Assembly: GCF_947254915.1 (NCBI RefSeq)
Contig: NZ_CAMYEZ010000103.1
Coordinates: 1 to 7,669, forward strand
Source of the DNA: an uncultured Porphyromonas sp.
Lineage (GTDB): Bacteria > Bacteroidota > Bacteroidia > Bacteroidales > Porphyromonadaceae
Reading direction: 5' to 3'
DNA: 7,669 nt
The notes beneath the pieces are model-generated. The model was not told the DNA's origin and did not search any database. It saw only the letters and a list, made by a program, of their open reading frames with translations. The position numbers and the translations under genes are program-made. Position 1 is the stretch's first letter. Each line of letters starts with the position of its first letter. Shown in pieces: positions 4,411-7,669 of this stretch.

Positions 4411-7320
4411 TTACTTCTTCGCTGCTGCGAGCTTCTTACGTTGCTGCTTACTGCGTACTAGGTAAGCGATAGGCGATGCGACGAAGAGCGTACAGAAGAT
4501 ACCGTAGACGATACCGATGAGTAGCGCAAAGGTAAAGCTACGCATAGAGGCTCCACCGAGAAGGAAGATGATGAAGACCACTAGGAAGGTCGAGAAGGAG
4601 GTCTGCACCGTACGAGCTAGCGTACTGTTGAGTGCCTCATTCATCACAAGCTTCTCCTCACGGTTCGGATAGTTGTGTAGCGTCTCACGGACACGGTCGA
4701 AGACGACAACCACGTCGTTGATCGAGTATCCGATGATCGCTAGTAGCGCTGCGATGAAGTTCTGATCCAACTCCATCGTAAAGGGCATGATCTGCCAGAG
4801 CAGTATGTAGCTCGCCACGATAAGTAGCGTGGTGGTAGCCACAGAGGCGAAGGCTCCTAGCGAGAAGGCCCAGTTGCGGAAGCGGAGCAAGATGTACAGT
4901 CCCATGAAGATCAAGGAGAGAACCACCGCTATGATAGCCTGACGAGAGATGTCCTTAGACATACTCGGGCTAACGCGCTGTGAGCTGACGACATAGTTGT
5001 CAACAAACTGCTGCTGGGTGGTACCCTGTGGGAGGAACTTCTGTACGCCCTCGAAGACCTTGCCGATGACGAGTAGCTCCTCGTCTTCGCTCTCCTGAGC
5101 CATACCGATACCATAGTTGGTTGAGATACGAACCTGGTTGCCCTCCGTACCGATTGAAGTGACGAGGACATGCTCCTCAAGAGGCTTCGTGAGAGCCTCA
5201 CGCACCTCAGCCGAAGAGACTGGCTGCTCAAAGGCGACGATATAGTTGCGACCACCGGAGAACTCGATACCTCTATTGAGACCCCATACGAATGAACCGA
5301 TGAGACCGAGCACTAGGATAGAGCCAAAGATGATGAAGCCCTTGTTGCGGTTCTCGAGGATCTTGAAGCTTGGGTTATTTAGCAGGTTACGTGTGAGGAA
5401 GGTCGTATAAGTAACCTTGTCCATGCGACCCTTCTTATCAAGCGCCTCAACGACGATACGCGTCAGGAAGACGGCTGTGATAAAGGAAGCGATGACACCG
5501 ATGATGAGCGTCGTAGCGAAGCCACGGATAGGTCCAGTACCAAAGGCATAGAGCACACCACCCGTGATGACGGTCGTGAGGTTGGAGTCAAAGATTGCTG
5601 AGAAAGCGTTGCCATAACCGTCCTGGATAGCACGAGTCATAGACTTGCCAGCACGTAGCTCCTCCTTGATACGCTCGAAGATCAGGATGTTTGCATCCAC
5701 CGCCATACCGAGCGTTAGCACAAGTCCCGCAATACCGGACAAGGTCAAGACACTGTGGAAAGAGGCTAAGACACCGAGCGTGAAGAAGCTGTTGAGGATC
5801 AGAGCGCCATCGGCGATGAGACCTGGGATGAGGCCGTAAGCGAGGCACATGTAGATCATCAGTAGGATGATAGCTATCGCAAAGGAGATGATACCAGCCT
5901 GGATAGATTCGCTACCGAGGGTAGGACCGACGACACTCTCCTGCTCGATCTCGACAGAAGCCTCCATACGTCCAGAGTTGAGGACGTTGGCAAGGTCGGT
6001 TGTCTCGTCAACAGTAAAGTGACCTGAAATCTCAGAGCGTCCGCCTGTAATCTCCGAATTGACATTAGGAGCAGAGTAGACGACACCATCGAGGACGATA
6101 GCAATGTTTCGACCAATGTTGTCACCCGTCAGGCGAGCCCACTTGCGAGCGCCCTCATCGTTCATAGTCATAGTGACGACGGGGCGGTTCTGACCTAGGT
6201 CATTACGCACCTCACTACGTGCCGAGGTGACCACCTCACCACCTAGATCGGGGAGCGCATTACGGTTACCACGGATAGCGTATAGCTCGTATATGTCCGT
6301 CTCCTTGCCCGTCTGTGGATCCTTGATAGGCGAGTTACCCCAGAGGAGCATCAGATCCTCACGGATCATCTTTTGCTTCTGAGCCTCCTCGAGCATCTCA
6401 TCGATCTTGTCTAGATCAGCACGACGAGCGTAGCCAACGATGGTACCACGATTGGTAATATTGAGCTTGCTAAAGAGGACATTCTCCACACCTCCTGTGG
6501 CTGGTTTCTGTACAGCTGTCGAGTCAGCCGCCGTAGTAGTCGTGTCTGCAGGCGTTAGGTCCTTGCCATTCGCCATAGCGGTGAGACGATTGTTAGCGTC
6601 GACGAGGTCGCTAGCGATCTCATCATAGGTATAGGTGCGCCAGAACTGGAGGTTCGCACTGCGCTGCAGTAGCTCACGAACACGCTGTGGCTCGGTGACA
6701 CCAGGTAGCTCGACTAGGATACGACCCTGCCCCTCGATGCGCTGTACGTTTGGAGCGACGACACCAAAGCGGTCAATACGAGTCTTGAGGACGTTGATAG
6801 CAGCGTCGATAGCACTACTATACTTCTCCTGAAGCTCCTTGATGACCTCCTGATCGCTCGACTTAGGCGAGATGACATCACGGAGGGGACCATTGCTAAA
6901 GATGACAGCGAGCGACCCCGAGGGCTCAAGCTCCTTGTAAGCCTCGACGAAAGTCCCGACGAAGTCATTAGCACCCTCCTTAGCAGCTCTATCGATAGCC
7001 TCGATGAAAGCTGGCGACTGGTTATGTCCCGAGAGGTTGCGCAAGAGGTCACGACCGTTGACCTTGAGGACGACGTTCATACCGCCCTTGAGGTCTAGTC
7101 CGAGGCCTATCTGCTGGTTGCGGGCTTTCTTGAGCGTGTAGCCAAACCACACCTTCTCGTTGGCCATTGAGTCGAGATACGCTTTGCCATCCTCGCCAGC
7201 TGCGGTCATCGCCAGCGCCTTCTGATCGTAGTGCCTTACCACGGGGGTAAAGGAGATATAGAAAGCGCAGATGATCGTCAGTAGAGCGGCGAAGAGGATC
7301 ACAAATCCTTTGTTCTGCAT
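4411..7320 (-). CDS. secDF: Fused protein translocase subunit SecDF
   Basis: SecDF is an inner-membrane, proton-driven partner of SecYEG that pulls exported proteins out on the periplasmic side. This 969-residue protein fuses SecD and SecF, as is usual in Bacteroidetes. SecD half: first membrane helix at about 7-26, the LGLDLKGG motif at 73-80, a large periplasmic domain to about 465 (RIDRFGV at 181-187, LDGVVYSAPNV at 410-420, the GGRSEISGHF segment at 426-435), then five helices from about 472 to 625 with the proton-path motif AVDANILIFERIKEE at 540-554 (Asp542). SecF half: helix at about 661-683, GIEFSGG at 684-690 (usually GIDFTGG), a small periplasmic domain, then five helices from about 793 to 952 with GYSINDVVVVFDRVRE at 864-879. 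The C-terminus is Lys-rich. A Thr/Ala-rich linker at about 255-277 interrupts the periplasmic domain. All key motifs are intact. It appears monocistronic, with its own promoter and terminator. Confidence 0.97.
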   Translation of the reverse strand: MQNKGFVILFAALLTIICAFYISFTPVVRHYDQKALAMTAAGEDGKAYLDSMANEKVWFGYTLKKARNQQIGLGLDLKGGMNVVLKVNGRDLLRNLSGHNQSPAFIEAIDRAAKEGANDFVGTFVEAYKELEPSGSLAVIFSNGPLRDVISPKSSDQEVIKELQEKYSSAIDAAINVLKTRIDRFGVVAPNVQRIEGQGRILVELPGVTEPQRVRELLQRSANLQFWRTYTYDEIASDLVDANNRLTAMANGKDLTPADTTTTAADSTAVQKPATGGVENVLFSKLNITNRGTIVGYARRADLDKIDEMLEEAQKQKMIREDLMLLWGNSPIKDPQTGKETDIYELYAIRGNRNALPDLGGEVVTSARSEVRNDLGQNRPVVTMTMNDEGARKWARLTGDNIGRNIAIVLDGVVYSAPNVNSEITGGRSEISGHFTVDETTDLANVLNSGRMEASVEIEQESVVGPTLGSESIQAGIISFAIAIILLMIYMCLAYGLIPGLIADGALILNSFFTLGVLASFHSVLTLSGIAGLVLTLGMAVDANILIFERIKEELRAGKSMTRAIQDGYGNAFSAIFDSNLTTVITGGVLYAFGTGPIRGFATTLIIGVIASFITAVFLTRIVVEALDKKGRMDKVTYTTFLTRNLLNNPSFKILENRNKGFIIFGSILVLGLIGSFVWGLNRGIEFSGGRNYIVAFEQPVSSAEVREALTKPLEEHVLVTSIGTEGNQVRISTNYGIGMAQESEDEELLVIGKVFEGVQKFLPQGTTQQQFVDNYVVSSQRVSPSMSKDISRQAIIAVVLSLIFMGLYILLRFRNWAFSLGAFASVATTTLLIVASYILLWQIMPFTMELDQNFIAALLAIIGYSINDVVVVFDRVRETLHNYPNREEKLVMNEALNSTLARTVQTSFSTFLVVFIIFLLGGASMRSFTFALLIGIVYGIFCTLFVASPIAYLVRSKQQRKKLAAAKK

Positions 7321-7367
7321 GAGTATATTTGATATATCGTTATTATTTCACGTAGTCTAGATTGCCA

Positions 7368-7398
7368 CAAAGTTACGCTAAAATATACTACTGACAAA
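7368..7398 (-). promoter_or_regulatory. secDF promoter (Bacteroidetes type)
   Basis: On the minus strand a TTTG (-33 box, 7395-7398) is followed after 19 nt by TAACTTTG (-7 box, 7368-7375). Both boxes and the spacing match the known Bacteroides consensus TTTG-N19-21-TAnnTTTG. Transcription should start near 7361, giving a leader of about 40 nt before the ATG at 7320. The leader is A/T-rich with no clear Shine-Dalgarno sequence. Confidence 0.8.
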
Positions 7399-7432
7399 CA
7401 GATACCTCTCCAATCACCCGAAAAAGTCCTTC

Positions 7433-7456
7433 TGTCCCCCCCCGTAGAGCCCTCAA
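7433..7456 (+). repeat. C8-tract motif, copy 2
   Basis: TGT followed by eight C, then GTAGAGCCCTCAA; a near match in direct orientation to 4302-4323. It lies about 35 nt upstream of the secDF -33 box, so changes in tract length could alter DNA spacing near that promoter (inference). Confidence 0.5.
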
Positions 7457-7588
7457 ATGCCACTATGAAGTAGGATGACAGCGCCTCGCCTCACAAATGA
7501 AGCTTAAGGGCAGTCTAACTACACCACCAAGCCACCATTCTTGTGCAAAAAAAAACAATCTGACCGTTTTAAGCTTGCTTGAGTCAGA

Positions 7589-7669
7589 GCTGACGCATTA
7601 TAGCGAATGAGTGCATCTACATCTCTATGGCAGAAATCGGGAAATTCATCCGTAGATATTCTGGATTAT
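7589..7669 (-). repeat. Dispersed repeat, copy B (inverted, may continue past the edge)
   Basis: The reverse complement of this stretch matches 4112-4209 at 71 of 81 aligned positions; it lacks the 17-nt insertion of copy A. The pair therefore brackets secDF in inverted orientation, about 3.4 kb apart. The window ends here, so the outer boundary of this copy is unknown. Confidence 0.85.

Larger units (their letters stand above)
7321..7669. other. Non-coding region upstream of secDF
   Basis: This 349-nt stretch has no convincing gene. It holds the secDF leader and promoter, a C8-tract motif (7433-7456), a run of nine A (7547-7555), an 8-nt inverted pair AAGCTTAA (7500-7507) and TTAAGCTT (7569-7576) about 60 nt apart, and the inverted dispersed repeat that runs off the window edge. 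The stretch 7457-7546 shows nothing I can identify. Confidence 0.75.

Noticed and set aside
7324..7331. TATATTTG on the plus strand, matching the -7 consensus
   Set aside because: No -33 box and no downstream gene in that orientation; it lies in the A/T-rich secDF leader, where chance matches are likely.
7500..7576. AAGCTTAA and TTAAGCTT inverted pair
   Set aside because: Only 8 bp with a 60-nt gap and no T-run; too weak to call a functional structure.

Overview
The window looks like ordinary chromosome from a Bacteroidetes bacterium, most likely Porphyromonas (inference). The support is a fused SecDF protein of 969 residues, a signal-peptide-bearing porin of the type found in this phylum, Bacteroidetes-type promoter boxes (TTTG / TAnnTTTG) in place of -35/-10 boxes, no clear Shine-Dalgarno sequences, and mid-GC coding DNA. 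I could not run a database search, so the genus is a judgement from protein style and recalled Porphyromonas sequence.

Layout. All five genes read leftward (minus strand). Positions 1-129 are non-coding and strongly palindromic. Positions 130-3785 hold a compact four-gene cluster, in transcription order: pyrE (orotate phosphoribosyltransferase), a small START/SRPBCC-like protein, a lipoprotein with a Rieske-like C-terminal region, and a putative outer-membrane porin. The gaps are 33 nt, 24 nt and a 4-nt overlap (ATGA), so one transcript is likely, starting from a TAnnTTTG box just upstream of pyrE. Positions 3786-4410 are a 625-nt gene-free stretch made largely of repeats: heptad purine repeats, a 21-bp tandem repeat, one copy of a dispersed repeat, and two hairpins of which the second is the secDF terminator. 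Positions 4411-7320 are secDF, with a good promoter (TTTG, 19 nt, TAACTTTG) at 7368-7398. Positions 7321-7669 are non-coding and end inside a second, inverted copy of the dispersed repeat seen at 4112-4209.

How the genes fit together. SecDF uses the proton gradient to help pull secreted proteins across the inner membrane. The porin and lipoprotein both carry Sec-type signals, so they would be clients of that machinery. PyrE makes orotidine 5'-monophosphate in the cytoplasm; its operon link with envelope proteins is visible but unexplained.

I see no convincing new biological system. The points most worth checking are the repeat pair flanking secDF, the altered metal-ligand pattern in the Rieske-like lipoprotein, and the layered intergenic repeats.
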